Positions 19,195-29,717 of a DNA stretch of 64,000 nucleotides are shown here, piece after piece; position 1 is the stretch's first letter, and each line of letters opens with the position of its first letter. Under the pieces are notes generated by a model. That model made no database searches. It was not told where the DNA came from and worked only from the letters and a program-made list of their open reading frames with translations. The position numbers and the translations under genes were made by a program. This DNA is from Marinobacterium sediminicola (GTDB taxonomy: Bacteria > Pseudomonadota > Gammaproteobacteria > Pseudomonadales > Balneatricaceae), in NCBI RefSeq assembly GCF_022343685.1, contig NZ_CP092123.1, positions 2,914,001 to 2,978,000 on the forward strand, in the 5' to 3' direction.

Positions 19195-20706
19195 ATGAAG
19201 CAGTCGTTACAACTCAAGATCGGTCAGCAGCTGACAATGACCCCCCAACTGCAGCAGGCAATTCGTTTGCTGCAGCTCTCCACTCTGGACTTGCAACAGG
19301 AAATTCAGGAAGCACTGGACAGCAACCCCCTGCTGGAAGTGGACGAGGAGCAGGACAACGCCGAGACCGACACCGAGAAACAAGACTCCAGCTCAGATCA
19401 GGAACGTGTTCGCGATACCGAGCACACCACTGCAACCGAAGAGCAGGACAGCTGGGATGACAGCAGCAGCGAAGAGGGCTGGAATGAACAGATTCCGGTC
19501 GAGCTGGCAACTGACAGCCAATGGGACGATACCTTTCAGCACCAGAGCTCACCTGGCCCGGAACGCGACAGCGACTGGGATCCGGGTGACAACGACAGCA
19601 CCGAGGAAGACCTTCAGGATCACCTGCTGTGGCAGCTCAACCTGACACCAATGAGTGACAATGATCGCATGGTCGCCCTCGCGCTGATTGATGCCGTTGA
19701 TGCCGATGGCTACCTGCGAACCAGCATCGAAGAAGTGTTGGAGCATTTCCAACAAAGTGAGCCCCAACTCTTCGCCGACAGCGAAATTGACGAGATCGAA
19801 GCGGTACTGCACCGGGTCCAGCAGTTTGATCCTGCCGGCGTCTGCGCCCGTGACCTCAGCGAGTGCCTGCTGCTACAGCTGCGCCAATTGCCGGAAAGCA
19901 CCCCCTTACTCGGTGATGCCATGCGCCTGGTGCGTGATCACCTCAACCTTCTGGGCAGCCATGACTACCGCACCCTGATGCGCCGCCTGCGCCTCAAGGA
20001 AGAAAGTCTACAGCAGGTGATAGGCCTGATTCAGACCCTGAATCCCAAACCCGGCACGCTGATCAGTTCTGAGCCACCCGAATACGTTATCCCCGATGTC
20101 ATCGTGCGCAAGATACAGGGGCAGTGGAACGTCAGTCTTAACGCTGAAGCGTCACCAAGACTGAAAATCAACACCCAATATGCCGACCTGATTCGGCGTG
20201 CGGACAACAGTGCCGACAACACCTACCTGAAGAATCACCTGCAGGAAGCACGCTGGTTTCTGAAAAGCCTGCTGAGCCGCAACGAAACCCTGCTCAAGGT
20301 CGCCACCGAGATCGTTGCTCGCCAGATCGATTTCTTTGAGGAGGGCGAAGAAGGCATGAAGCCCATGGTACTGCACGACATCGCCGAGGCGGTCGACATG
20401 CATGAATCCACTATTTCCAGGGTGACGACGCAAAAGTACATGCACACCCCTCGGGGCATTTTCGAACTCAAGTACTTCTTCTCCAGTCATGTCAGCACCT
20501 CAGACGGAGGCGCAGCCTCGTCAACCGCAATCCGGGCATTGATCAAGAAACTGGTCAGTAACGAAAATACAGCCAAACCACTCAGTGACAATAAGATCGC
20601 TCAGCTGTTAAAAGAGCAGGGAATCAACGTCGCCAGACGCACCGTTGCAAAATATCGTGAGGCGATGAACATTCCACCTTCTAATGAGCGCAAGCGTCTG
20701 GTTTAA
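19195..20706 (+). CDS. rpoN: RNA polymerase sigma-54 factor
   Basis: A 503-residue sigma factor. The glutamine-rich region I is at the N-terminus ([23 protein letters not shown]), an acidic low-complexity region II spans about 50-125, the core-binding region follows, and the RpoN box [10 protein letters not shown] is near the C-terminus. The ATG at 19195 gives the usual N-terminus; the TTG six bases earlier is unlikely. Sigma-54 reads -24/-12 promoters with bacterial enhancer-binding proteins, none of which is encoded here. It heads the rpoN-hpf-ptsN-rapZ-ptsO cluster. Confidence 0.97.
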   Translation: MKQSLQLKIGQQLTMTPQLQQAIRLLQLSTLDLQQEIQEALDSNPLLEVDEEQDNAETDTEKQDSSSDQERVRDTEHTTATEEQDSWDDSSSEEGWNEQIPVELATDSQWDDTFQHQSSPGPERDSDWDPGDNDSTEEDLQDHLLWQLNLTPMSDNDRMVALALIDAVDADGYLRTSIEEVLEHFQQSEPQLFADSEIDEIEAVLHRVQQFDPAGVCARDLSECLLLQLRQLPESTPLLGDAMRLVRDHLNLLGSHDYRTLMRRLRLKEESLQQVIGLIQTLNPKPGTLISSEPPEYVIPDVIVRKIQGQWNVSLNAEASPRLKINTQYADLIRRADNSADNTYLKNHLQEARWFLKSLLSRNETLLKVATEIVARQIDFFEEGEEGMKPMVLHDIAEAVDMHESTISRVTTQKYMHTPRGIFELKYFFSSHVSTSDGGAASSTAIRALIKKLVSNENTAKPLSDNKIAQLLKEQGINVARRTVAKYREAMNIPPSNERKRLV

Positions 20707-20718
20707 TGGAAGTAGTAA

Positions 20719-20739
20719 GGTACGCTGAAAGAACGTACC
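20719..20739 (+). other. Small hairpin between rpoN and hpf
   Basis: GGTACG (20719-20724) and CGTACC (20734-20739) can pair with a 9-base loop. Without a T run it is more likely an RNA processing or stability element than a terminator. Confidence 0.3.
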
Positions 20740-20759
20740 AATGACGAGGAGAAATACCT

Positions 20760-21050
20760 ATGCAGATCAACATCACTGGCCACCATGTCGAACTGACTGA
20801 CGCCCTGGACGAGTACGTACGCACCAAGTTTGACCGTCTGGAACGCCACTTCGATAACATCACTAATGCACAGGTCACACTCAGTGTTGAGAAGCAGCGC
20901 CAGAAAGCGGAAGCCAATATTCACCTGGCTGGCGGCGAAGTGTTTGCGGCTCACGAGCACGATGACATGTACGCCGCTATTGATGGCATGGTCGACAAGC
21001 TGGATCGACAGGTCATCAAGCACAAAGAAAAAATGAAATCCCACAAATAA
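20760..21050 (+). CDS. hpf: Ribosome hibernation promoting factor, short form
   Basis: A 96-residue protein of the HPF/YfiA family, starting MQINITGHHVELTDAL and with EKQRQKAEANIHLAGGEVFA in the centre. It binds the 30S subunit and, in the short form, promotes 100S ribosome dimers in stationary phase together with RMF. AGGAG lies eight bases before the ATG. Placement between rpoN and ptsN is classical. Confidence 0.95.
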   Translation: MQINITGHHVELTDALDEYVRTKFDRLERHFDNITNAQVTLSVEKQRQKAEANIHLAGGEVFAAHEHDDMYAAIDGMVDKLDRQVIKHKEKMKSHK

Positions 21051-21071
21051 CCGGTAGCAGCACGTCACGAC

Positions 21072-21533
21072 ATGCAACTATCTGAACTGCTGACCCCACC
21101 CCTCACTCTCTGCCATGTGGATGTGGTCAGCAAGAAGCGAGTTCTCGAACTCGCCAGTCAAACAATTGCTGAGCAATTGAATGGCCCGGCCGCTGAAGAC
21201 ATCTTCAGCGGCCTTATCAATCGTGAGCGCCTTGGCAGCACCGGCATCGGTGAAGGCGTCGCCATTCCTCATTGTCGCATGGCCGGTGTCGACCGTGCTG
21301 TAGGCATGCTGATGACACTGGCCTCCCCGATCGATTTCGATGCCATCGACAATCGCCCGGTAGATCTGGTTTGCCTGTTACTGGTGCCCGAGCAGGGGGC
21401 TGAAGAACACTTGCAAACACTGGCCGGACTGGCGGAACTGTTCAACGACTCCGAAACACGCGAAGCACTGCGCGCCTGTACAGACTCCGAAAGTCTGCTC
21501 ACTCGTGTTCAGGGCCTGTGCCAGGAGCGCTAG
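21072..21533 (+). CDS. ptsN: Nitrogen-PTS EIIA component
   Basis: A 153-residue EIIA-Ntr protein, with the phosphorylation site His67 in GEGVAIPHCRM. It receives phosphate from NPr (ptsO, below) and in related bacteria modulates potassium transport, sigma-54 genes and other regulators. It lies 21 bases after hpf and one base before the rapZ start. Confidence 0.95.
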   Translation: MQLSELLTPPLTLCHVDVVSKKRVLELASQTIAEQLNGPAAEDIFSGLINRERLGSTGIGEGVAIPHCRMAGVDRAVGMLMTLASPIDFDAIDNRPVDLVCLLLVPEQGAEEHLQTLAGLAELFNDSETREALRACTDSESLLTRVQGLCQER

Positions 21534-21534
21534 C

Positions 21535-22419
21535 ATGCGCCTGGTCGTTCTCAGCGGCCGCTCAGGGTCGGGCAAGAGTACCGCACTGCAGGCACTGGAA
21601 GATGTCGGTTTCTACTGCATTGACAACCTGCCTGCGCTGCTGCTGCCCGAACTGATTCGTCTTATGCTCGCCGAAACACATCCGGCTCAGGCAATTGCCG
21701 TCAGCATTGATGCACGCAACCTGCCAAGCAATCTCAAACAATTTCCGGACGTTATGCAGCAGCTGCGCCAGTATCCAGGCCTCAGTAGCGAGACCCTGTT
21801 TCTCGATGCAGGCGAAGCAACCCTGTTACGACGCTACAATGCCACACGCCGCCGTCACCCCTTGACCGACCAGGATCAGAGCCTGCAGCAGGCCATACGT
21901 ACCGAGCGTGAATTGCTGGAGCCAATTGCCAACCTGGCAGATTTAAGGATCGATACGACGCGCCTGTCACTGTATGAGCTCAGAGACGAAGTCAAGCTGC
22001 GAGTCGCCGGTCGCAGTGAACAGACCCTGTCGCTGCAGTTCAAATCGTTTGGCTTCAAACATGGCGTCCCGCTGGATGTCGACTTCACCTTCGACGTGCG
22101 CTCTTTACCCAACCCCTATTGGGTACCTGATCTGCGCCGATTCACTGGTCGTGATCAGGAGGTGATCGACTTCCTGTCCCAGTCAGATGAAGTCGCTGAA
22201 ATGGTGGACGATATCCGCACTTTTGTGCATAAGTGGCTGCCGCGCTTTCGCGCCAACAACCGCAGCTATATTACGATCGGGATAGGGTGTACCGGTGGCC
22301 AGCACCGATCCGTGTATGTTACCGAGCAACTGGCTGGTTATTTCCGCGCGCATATGGATAATGTTCAGGTGCTACACCGTGAACTGAGTCAGCCTGCGAC
22401 GGGACAACAACATGATTGA
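21535..22419 (+). CDS. rapZ: RNase adapter RapZ, nucleotide-binding
   Basis: A 294-residue protein. The P-loop GRSGSGKS is at residues 8-15 of the product starting at the ATG at 21535; an upstream in-frame start inside ptsN would put extra residues before the P-loop and is rejected. The C-terminal domain contains the family segment GIGCTGGQHRSVYV. In E. coli RapZ senses GlcN6P and guides RNase E to GlmZ; in species without GlmZ it may act differently. It overlaps ptsO by eight bases. Confidence 0.95.
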   Translation: MRLVVLSGRSGSGKSTALQALEDVGFYCIDNLPALLLPELIRLMLAETHPAQAIAVSIDARNLPSNLKQFPDVMQQLRQYPGLSSETLFLDAGEATLLRRYNATRRRHPLTDQDQSLQQAIRTERELLEPIANLADLRIDTTRLSLYELRDEVKLRVAGRSEQTLSLQFKSFGFKHGVPLDVDFTFDVRSLPNPYWVPDLRRFTGRDQEVIDFLSQSDEVAEMVDDIRTFVHKWLPRFRANNRSYITIGIGCTGGQHRSVYVTEQLAGYFRAHMDNVQVLHRELSQPATGQQHD

Positions 22420-22681
22420 AAAGCGACTGACCATCATCAACAAGCTCGGCCTTCACGCCAGGGCCGCGGCCAAGCTGGTCACGACCGCAAGCCAGTTTCA
22501 GTCCGACATCCGCATCACCCGCGATACACGCGAAATTGACGGCAAGAGCATCATGTCCGTAATGATGCTGGCCGCCAGCAAAGGGACGGAATTGCAGTTG
22601 AGTGCCCATGGTGAGGATGAAGAGGCGGCACTCGAAGCCCTGGAACTGCTGATCAACAACCGTTTCGACGAACCCGAGTAA
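22412..22681 (+). CDS. ptsO: Nitrogen-PTS phosphocarrier NPr
   Basis: An 89-residue HPr-like protein with phosphorylated His15 in LGLHARAA and Ser46 in DGKSIMSVM. It passes phosphate from EI-Ntr (PtsP, not in this window) to PtsN. The start overlaps the end of rapZ. The Ser46 region is present, but HPr kinase regulation is not evident here. Confidence 0.95.
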   Translation: MIEKRLTIINKLGLHARAAAKLVTTASQFQSDIRITRDTREIDGKSIMSVMMLAASKGTELQLSAHGEDEEAALEALELLINNRFDEPE

Positions 22682-22750
22682 CAGTCTCGACTCGCCATCT
22701 GTTCTACCTCAGCTTTGTATCTGTTCATGCCCTGTGAGTGAGATCCGCCA

Positions 22751-24100
22751 ATGAGCCAGCCGGATACCCCATCCAATCTGGAAACCCTCAGTGCCGCCCT
22801 TGAAGTGGGTGAACTCCAGCAGCTCAGATTCATGCTCAACAAAGGCCTTCGACCGGTAGAAGTCGCGCACCTGCTCGAAAAAACCCCGCCCCGCGAACGC
22901 CAGATCCTGTGGAATCTGCTTAACCAGGAACTGGAAGGCGAAGTCCTGCAGTATCTCGGTGACGATGCCCAGGCCGAAATTCTGAGCCGCATGGAGGCAT
23001 CCGAAGTACTGGCGATCACTGAATCGCTGGAGACGGATGATATGGCCGATATTCTTCAGCAGTTGCCCGACCGGGTAATGAAGGAACTGCTGCAAATCAT
23101 GGACCAGGAGAACCGTGAACGCGTCGAACAGGTCCTCTCCTATCCTGAGGATACGGCTGGTGGCTTGATGAACACCGACACGGTGACCATCCGGCCCGAC
23201 ATTACAGCCGAAACCGTGTTGCGTTATCTGCGCCGCCACAAGGAAATCCCGGAAACCACTGACACCCTGTTTGTGGTCAGTCGCAAGGGATCCTATATTG
23301 GTGTCTTGCCGCTGACCCGGCTGTTGACCACGGACCCGGATGTTCTGGTCCGCGAAATCATGAATACCGACGTCAATGCCATTACAGCCGACACGCCGGA
23401 TGAAGAAGTGGCCCGACTGTTCGAACAGCTGGACCTGATTTCCGCCCCGGTCACCGATGATAGCGGCAAGTTGCTGGGCCGTATCACCATCGACGACGTG
23501 GTAGACGTTATTCGTGAAGATGCTGACCACTCACTTATGAGTATGGCGGGCCTTGACGAAGACGAAGATACCTTCGCCCCCATCATGAGAACGACCCGGC
23601 GACGTGCTGTCTGGCTCGGTATCAACCTGATTACCGCCTTCATCGCATCTGCCGTGATCGGCTTGTTCGAGGACACCATTGATAAGGTCGTTGCCCTTGC
23701 GGTACTGATGCCCATTGTGGCATCCATGGGCGGCATTGCCGGCAGCCAGACACTGACGCTGGTTATCCGCGGCCAGGCACTGGGGCATGTAGAACGGTCC
23801 AACATTGGTTGGCTATTCAACCGCGAGCTGGTTGTCGGAGCACTTAACGGGCTGCTGTGGGCACTGGTCGTTGCAGTGGTCGCGGTACTCTGGTTTCAGG
23901 ACATGACCGTTGGCGTAGTGATCGCACTGGCGATCGTAATCAATCTGGTGGCAGGCGCCATGGCGGGCACCCTGCTGCCAATGGTACTAAAATCAGTGGG
24001 AATTGACCCGGCTCTGGCCGGCAGCGTCCTGCTGACCACCATTACCGATGTTGTCGGCTTTTTCGCCTTTCTTGGCTTGGCAACGCTGTTTTTTGCTTGA
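22751..24100 (+). CDS. mgtE: MgtE magnesium transporter
   Basis: A 449-residue Mg2+ channel/transporter. The N-terminal superhelical domain (about 15-130, EVAHLLEKTPPRERQILW), a pair of CBS domains (about 135-260) and five C-terminal membrane helices (about 285-449, with PIVASMGGIAGSQTLTL in helix 2 region) follow the family plan. The cytosolic part closes the pore at high Mg2+. No M-box-like riboswitch is apparent in the 69 bases before the gene. The stop overlaps the yjgA start. Confidence 0.95.
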   Translation: MSQPDTPSNLETLSAALEVGELQQLRFMLNKGLRPVEVAHLLEKTPPRERQILWNLLNQELEGEVLQYLGDDAQAEILSRMEASEVLAITESLETDDMADILQQLPDRVMKELLQIMDQENRERVEQVLSYPEDTAGGLMNTDTVTIRPDITAETVLRYLRRHKEIPETTDTLFVVSRKGSYIGVLPLTRLLTTDPDVLVREIMNTDVNAITADTPDEEVARLFEQLDLISAPVTDDSGKLLGRITIDDVVDVIREDADHSLMSMAGLDEDEDTFAPIMRTTRRRAVWLGINLITAFIASAVIGLFEDTIDKVVALAVLMPIVASMGGIAGSQTLTLVIRGQALGHVERSNIGWLFNRELVVGALNGLLWALVVAVVAVLWFQDMTVGVVIALAIVINLVAGAMAGTLLPMVLKSVGIDPALAGSVLLTTITDVVGFFAFLGLATLFFA

Positions 24101-24630
24101 TGGACACTGATATGACCGACTTTGATTCTCAACACCACGACGACATCGATGACCTGCCGCCCAGCAAGTCTCAGCTCAAGCGCGACGCCGAAGAGTTGCA
24201 GGAGCTGGGCAAGCGAATGACCGAACTGCGCCGCGACCAACAGGAGAAGCTGCCGATTGACGGTCAGCTGCGCGCTGCGATAGAAGAGTACGCCCGCATC
24301 AAGGCCAACGGTGCCAAGCGCCGTCATTTGCAGTACATCGGCAAACTGATGCGTACCGCAGATGCCGACGCCATCCGTGAAGTGGTCGATCGCTTCGACT
24401 CAGCCAGCGCGACCCATAACCAGCTGTTCCACGAGATGGAGCGCTGGCGGGAACGCCTGATTGACGGCACAAACGAGGATTTGCAGAGTTTTATCGAGCA
24501 GCGTCCCAATGCGGACATTCAGCACCTGCGCCAGCTGGTACGAAATGCTCAGCGCGAACGCCAGCGTGAGCAGGCTCCGGCACAGGCCCGCAAACTCTTC
24601 CGCTATATTCGTGAGTTGTATGAGGCCTGA
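24100..24630 (+). CDS. yjgA: Ribosome-associated protein YjgA/DarP (DUF615)
   Basis: A 176-residue, highly charged helical protein. The early PPSKSQLKRDAEELQELGKRM segment is the signature of the DUF615 family. E. coli YjgA (DarP) associates with late 50S assembly intermediates. The ATG at 24100 overlaps the mgtE stop (TGATG); another ATG at 24112 is possible and would remove four residues. It converges with the large yhdP gene. Confidence 0.9.
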   Translation: MDTDMTDFDSQHHDDIDDLPPSKSQLKRDAEELQELGKRMTELRRDQQEKLPIDGQLRAAIEEYARIKANGAKRRHLQYIGKLMRTADADAIREVVDRFDSASATHNQLFHEMERWRERLIDGTNEDLQSFIEQRPNADIQHLRQLVRNAQRERQREQAPAQARKLFRYIRELYEA

Positions 24631-24656
24631 TTCGGTTCAGTTCTGATCAGGCCCGG

Positions 24657-27600
24657 CTAGTTCTCGGACCCGGCCTGCAGCTCCAGCTGTGGGTCATCCC
24701 AGTGCCCCTTGAGACTGTATTTGAGCGTACTGAAACGCTCCAGCTTGTCGCCGATCAGCTTATCAATGACAAATACGGCTCCGGCAACCTGCGGCGCACC
24801 CAGCAAAATTGCCGCCAGCGGCGCATTACTGGTGATCGGCAAGGTCACCTCGACCCTGTTATCCAGCTCTTCAGCGGCCAGGTCTACATGTCCCGTGAGT
24901 GCCATATTGGCAGAAGGCCCTTCCATACGTAGCGGCTCGAGCGTCGTCGCTACCCCATTTTCGATGCGATAATGGCCACTGATACGGTCGAAGCTAACTC
25001 CTCTCTTGAACAGGTCACTGAAGTCCAATCTGAGCCGGCGAGCCAGTGAATTGAAATTGAGGATACCGAATATACGCAGGAAATTGGTGCTGTCTGCGGT
25101 TTCAATCAAGCGCGTCTCGGCCGTGCTGAACTGAAACTCGCCATCTAGCTGAGCCAGGTCGAACTGCCAGGGAGCGTTCGGCCACTGCAACTGCAACATG
25201 GCTTCAACCTGCTGCGTTTCCATGACGCGGCCATGACCCCAGCTTTTGAGCAACCGCCCCAGATCATCCCCGACCAGCTTGAGCGTCACCGCCGTTGAGC
25301 CACCTTCAGCCTGAATCCAGTCGGCTTCACCTCGCAATACAAACTGCTCGGGATAGGCCTGCAGGTCACGAATCCGCAGACGACCGGGACTTGGCTCCAA
25401 TGCAAAGCGCCAGTCTCCCAATGGCTTCTGAGCAAACCACAAGTCTTGAATTCTCACCCTTGCAACCGGCAGTTGACCTCCGAACCTGTTCGCAACCGCC
25501 GGTGTCGCTGATACACCTTCAGCATCCGTTGCTTGCTTAGCGGGCATCAGAGCATCCAGCTGCAGATGCTCCAGATCGAGCGATAGCGGCTCAGACTCGT
25601 TTGCCAGAACAAGATTCCCCGTCAGCTGAGGGTGCTCGAACCTGAGTTCCAGTGGCTCGCCAGACGACTGTGCGCTCACTTTAAGCGGCGCTATACCATC
25701 GGCGGGCAATTGCAGGTCCAACGATTTGACCATCACTTCTGGAGACAGGCCAAGCTTCAGTTTCAGCGGTGCTATCTGTTGTACAGACTTGGCCAGGATA
25801 CCCGGCAACTCCAATTCAACGCCCTGGAGATCGGATTGGATCTCCAGTTGTGGGCACTCTTCCCTTTCTGAGCATATCTGCAACTGCCCCTGCCAGGCAG
25901 TTGTCCCTTTTGTCAGCTGCAACACCGGCAGTTGCAGCCACCGCTGCAACCGCTCCATCTCGGCACGCCCCTCCAGCTGAATACGGTAACGCTCACCTTC
26001 CGTTTTGATATCGGCGGAAACCGGCTGCTCAAGAAAGCGGCCCTGCAGCCCATCAGCATTCAGCCCTGCACCCGTGGTGTATTTCAGGACTCCTTGAATG
26101 TCACTGACATTCAAGTTGCCGCTCTGTCCTGAAAGGGTCACATCTTCAAGAGCGACATTAAGGTTAACCAATGGCGGTTTCGCCTGCAGCGGAATACCCA
26201 GGCCTAGTCGACTAAGGGCCTTGCCCTCGCTCAAAGACCAGTCACGAATCGATGGCCCTAGTACCTTTGCCAATGGCGTTTCCTTCAGCACATGATCCAG
26301 ATCACCCACCGGCCCATTGAGTTCAGCCTCAATCTGCAATTGACGCTCTCCGGGTGGCAGGTAAACCCAGCCGGAGGTAATCGTGCTGTTCAACAGTCGC
26401 GCCCGGTTGATATTGATCGCCAGTCCCGCATCACGTACCAGCACAAAAAGATCCGCATCTTCGACCGCCGGCCATTCGGGTTGATAGGCCAGCTGCCCCT
26501 CGGCCACATCGAAGAACAGCTGAACCACGGGAGCGCGTGGACTGTCATTCCTGCGCGTTCCCGTGCGCAGCAGCAGCCCCCCCTGTCTCAGTCGCCCCCC
26601 TTGGAGCGCTTCCTCAAGCCAGCGATGCAGGCCTTCTCCGACTTCACGTGCAGGCGTGTAGATGGAGGCCTGAGAGCCATCGCTGTCCGTCATGCCGATC
26701 AAAAGCACCAGCTCACTTTGTTCACCGCGATCAAAGGGCAAATCGATACTGAACCGACCTGATGCCTGAATATGCGGATCCTTCAACTGCAAACGCTCAC
26801 TGGCGACACGAATGCCACGATCATCCAGCGCCCAGGTGATACGTCCCTGTGCCTCTGGATAACGCCACTGATTCGAGAACAGTTCCGGAAAGTGCATGAC
26901 AAAGTCATCACTGATCAAGTCGATCCGTCCTTGTCTGAGCCCTGCTTTCAGACTGCCACTGATCCCCTCCAGTGCCGGGGCACCATGCCAGGCGGCAACC
27001 TGTAAACGGTCCAAATCGGCTTCAAATTGTAAATCCTGCCAGTTGGCGCCAGCAGGACTTTGCACACTCAACTGCTGCAGTTTGCCTTGAGGGTTTAACG
27101 CCTCCAGCAACTCGCCCGCCTTCACAGGCAGCCCCGGCGCCTGCGCCAGCCAAGACGACAATGCGCCCAGGTCCAGCTCGGCTACACCAGCCTTCCAAGT
27201 ATGCGGTTGTAATGACAAGGGTGCCTGTACCATCAGCATGGGGAGCTCAAAGCGACCTGCTTCATGAGCCAGCTGCAGCTGTGTCAGCTGCAGCTGGTAT
27301 TCATCCCCCCTTGGCTGCAAGCTGGCACTGAAGCCCCCTGAACGCGGATAGGGCAGCCCTGCTTCGGCAACGTCCAGCTGCTCAAGTTCGACCTCTGCCT
27401 GCACATGTTGCAACTGCCGTTGATCGAACGAGCTCCAGATCCGCGTATTCAGGTTCAGCTGTTCAATCCCGAGCTGCTGACCAAAAAGTTGAAACAGTTC
27501 CGGGCCCAAATGATTCAACTCAAGATACAGTTGATACCGAGCATCCAGCGCTCTTTGCTTAACCGACTCGGCCTCAACGATGAACTTCATTTCGGCCGCC

Positions 27601-28220
27601 TCACCCAGAAGGGGCATCCGGAAAAGCCCGCTCAGACGATGATCCTGGCGGGCATTCTCCAGCTCCAGGTCAGCCGGCGTAATGACAAGACTCTGCCCCT
27701 GCTCTGGCACCAGAGTCAGTTCCACATTACGGATCACGGCATAGGGCTGTTGCAGCAATACCGCTACAAGTCGCTCCCACACTGCTTCAGCAATCCCTTC
27801 TGACGTCGCCCCCGGGGCCGCTCCGGGACGGTGTAACCAGGCACCACCCCGCTGGTTCCATCGGATACTGACATCACTGGCTTCGAAACGGTGAAAAACA
27901 GGTGCACGGGATAACAGGGAAGCAAAAGGATCCAGCTCAAGGGTCAACTGCTGCAGCTTAAGGTGCCCTTCAATACCCTCGTCTGAACTGGTGCGAATAC
28001 TGATGTTCTGAGCGTTCAGGACAGGGTAGGCATAGTTCCATTGCCCCTGTAACCGGCCAATATCGACGGGTACGCCGAGCATCTCGCTGAGCACTGCCTG
28101 AATATTCGGGCGCCAGCGATCAATGTGCTGCAGGCCCAGACGCGCCGCTGTCAGCAGCAGTGCCAACAGCAGCAGAAGAACGACACTGAGCCACCAGGCC
28201 CTGCTCAGATGACGGCGCAT
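24657..28220 (-). CDS. yhdP: YhdP family AsmA-like lipid transport protein
   Basis: An 1187-residue protein with one N-terminal membrane helix (about 10-30) and a very long periplasmic part rich in beta strands; the C-terminal region, with the segments NFLRIFGILNFNSLARRLRLDF and ISGHYRIENGVATT, is typical of TIGR02099/YhdP. YhdP, TamB and YdbH are thought to form bridges carrying phospholipids to the outer membrane. It is 12 bases from rng and is the last gene of the mreBCD-maf-rng-yhdP block, as in many relatives where tldD follows. Confidence 0.93.
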   Translation of the reverse strand: MRRHLSRAWWLSVVLLLLLALLLTAARLGLQHIDRWRPNIQAVLSEMLGVPVDIGRLQGQWNYAYPVLNAQNISIRTSSDEGIEGHLKLQQLTLELDPFASLLSRAPVFHRFEASDVSIRWNQRGGAWLHRPGAAPGATSEGIAEAVWERLVAVLLQQPYAVIRNVELTLVPEQGQSLVITPADLELENARQDHRLSGLFRMPLLGEAAEMKFIVEAESVKQRALDARYQLYLELNHLGPELFQLFGQQLGIEQLNLNTRIWSSFDQRQLQHVQAEVELEQLDVAEAGLPYPRSGGFSASLQPRGDEYQLQLTQLQLAHEAGRFELPMLMVQAPLSLQPHTWKAGVAELDLGALSSWLAQAPGLPVKAGELLEALNPQGKLQQLSVQSPAGANWQDLQFEADLDRLQVAAWHGAPALEGISGSLKAGLRQGRIDLISDDFVMHFPELFSNQWRYPEAQGRITWALDDRGIRVASERLQLKDPHIQASGRFSIDLPFDRGEQSELVLLIGMTDSDGSQASIYTPAREVGEGLHRWLEEALQGGRLRQGGLLLRTGTRRNDSPRAPVVQLFFDVAEGQLAYQPEWPAVEDADLFVLVRDAGLAININRARLLNSTITSGWVYLPPGERQLQIEAELNGPVGDLDHVLKETPLAKVLGPSIRDWSLSEGKALSRLGLGIPLQAKPPLVNLNVALEDVTLSGQSGNLNVSDIQGVLKYTTGAGLNADGLQGRFLEQPVSADIKTEGERYRIQLEGRAEMERLQRWLQLPVLQLTKGTTAWQGQLQICSEREECPQLEIQSDLQGVELELPGILAKSVQQIAPLKLKLGLSPEVMVKSLDLQLPADGIAPLKVSAQSSGEPLELRFEHPQLTGNLVLANESEPLSLDLEHLQLDALMPAKQATDAEGVSATPAVANRFGGQLPVARVRIQDLWFAQKPLGDWRFALEPSPGRLRIRDLQAYPEQFVLRGEADWIQAEGGSTAVTLKLVGDDLGRLLKSWGHGRVMETQQVEAMLQLQWPNAPWQFDLAQLDGEFQFSTAETRLIETADSTNFLRIFGILNFNSLARRLRLDFSDLFKRGVSFDRISGHYRIENGVATTLEPLRMEGPSANMALTGHVDLAAEELDNRVEVTLPITSNAPLAAILLGAPQVAGAVFVIDKLIGDKLERFSTLKYSLKGHWDDPQLELQAGSEN

Positions 28221-28232
28221 GTCCCTGCTCGG

Positions 28233-29702
28233 TCAGCGCAGGACAACATCGAACTGTTCCGGCGTATAGAGCGGCTCGACCTGGAAACGCACGGTTTTGC
28301 CGATGAAGTCCTCCAGTTCGGCAACATAGTCGGAAGCATCATCCAGCAAATGATCCACCACGGACTGAGCCGCCAGGACCAGATAGGTTTCGGTGTCGTA
28401 GGCTCGGTGCTGACGCAGGATTTCACGGAAAATCTCGTAGCAAACCGTTTCCGGAGTTTTCAGAGAACCCCGTCCCTGGCAGTGACTGCAAGGCTCACAG
28501 AGAACCTGCTCCAGGCTTTCCCGGGTACGCTTACGCGTCATTTCAACCAGGCCCAGCTCCGATACGCCCGTGACCTTGCACTTGGCATGATCCTTCTCCA
28601 GCACGCGCTCAAGCGTGCGCAACACCTGACGCTGATGATCCGGATCTTCCATATCGATGAAATCGATGATGATGATCCCGCCCAGATTGCGCAAACGCAG
28701 TTGGCGGCCAATGGCCGTTGCCGCTTCCAGGTTGGTCTTGAAGATGGTCTCTTCAAGATTGCGGTGGCCAACAAAAGCGCCGGTGTTCACATCAACCGTG
28801 GTCATCGCCTCGGTCTGGTCGAAGATCAGGTAGCCGCCGGACTTGAGCTCCACCTTACGCCCCAGCGCTTTCTGCATCTCCTCCTCGACGTTGAACATGT
28901 CGAAAATCGGCCGTTCGCCAGGGTAGTACTCGAGCTTATTTTCGATCTCGGGCACCAGCGCCTTGACGAACTCACTGGCCCGCTGAAAGGTTTCGCGCGA
29001 GTCGATACGAATGCGCTCGACGCCGGCATGCGCCATATCCCGCAGAGCACGCATATTGAGCGGCAAGTCTTCATAGACGATGGCCGGTGCCTTGACCTGC
29101 TTGATCTTGTTACGGATGGAGTCCCACAGACGACGCAGGAACTGAAGATCACTGGCCAGCTCGACTTCAGACACACCTTCCGCCACGGTTCTCAGAATAA
29201 CGCCCCACTCCGGCGTATTCGACTCGTCCTGCATGAGTTCCTGCATCTGTCCGCGCAGGCGATCACGCTCTTGCGGGTCTTCAATACGCTGGGACACACC
29301 GATATGTGTGCTGCCTGGCATCAATACCAGATAACGGGAAGGAATGGAGATATGGGTGGTCAGGCGGGCCCCCTTGGTTCCGATCGGATCCTTGGTCACC
29401 TGCACCAGCAACGACTGCCCTTCACGCAATACCTGAGCAATGGAGGTGCTGTTGCGTTGTTCGCTGGGCATCGACTGATCAACCACTTCATCCACATGGA
29501 TAAAAGCCGCTCTTTCCAGACCGATATCAACGAACGCCGCCTGCATTCCGGGCAATACCCGAACCACTTTGCCCTGATAGATGTTACCGACAATACCGCG
29601 ACGTTTGGCCCGCTCCACATAGATTTCCTGGGGCATGCCGTTTTCGATCACTGCCACGCGCGTTTCCATCGGCGTGAAGTTGATCAGGATCTCCTCACCC
29701 AT
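28233..29702 (-). CDS. rng: Ribonuclease G
   Basis: A 489-residue endoribonuclease of the RNase E/G family. An S1-like domain is at about 38-125, followed by the RNase H-like catalytic region containing the conserved acidic segment GGIIIIDFIDMED, and the zinc-link CEPCSHCQGRG near residue 405. It lacks the long C-terminal scaffold of RNase E, so RNase G (also involved in 16S rRNA 5-prime maturation) is the correct member. It sits 15 bases after maf. Confidence 0.96.
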   Translation of the reverse strand: MGEEILINFTPMETRVAVIENGMPQEIYVERAKRRGIVGNIYQGKVVRVLPGMQAAFVDIGLERAAFIHVDEVVDQSMPSEQRNSTSIAQVLREGQSLLVQVTKDPIGTKGARLTTHISIPSRYLVLMPGSTHIGVSQRIEDPQERDRLRGQMQELMQDESNTPEWGVILRTVAEGVSEVELASDLQFLRRLWDSIRNKIKQVKAPAIVYEDLPLNMRALRDMAHAGVERIRIDSRETFQRASEFVKALVPEIENKLEYYPGERPIFDMFNVEEEMQKALGRKVELKSGGYLIFDQTEAMTTVDVNTGAFVGHRNLEETIFKTNLEAATAIGRQLRLRNLGGIIIIDFIDMEDPDHQRQVLRTLERVLEKDHAKCKVTGVSELGLVEMTRKRTRESLEQVLCEPCSHCQGRGSLKTPETVCYEIFREILRQHRAYDTETYLVLAAQSVVDHLLDDASDYVAELEDFIGKTVRFQVEPLYTPEQFDVVLR

Positions 29703-29717
29703 CCTCTGTGTCCTCGA

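Noticed and set aside
22682-22750. Magnesium riboswitch before mgtE
   Set aside because: The spacer is only 69 bases, too short and without paired elements for a known Mg2+ riboswitch.
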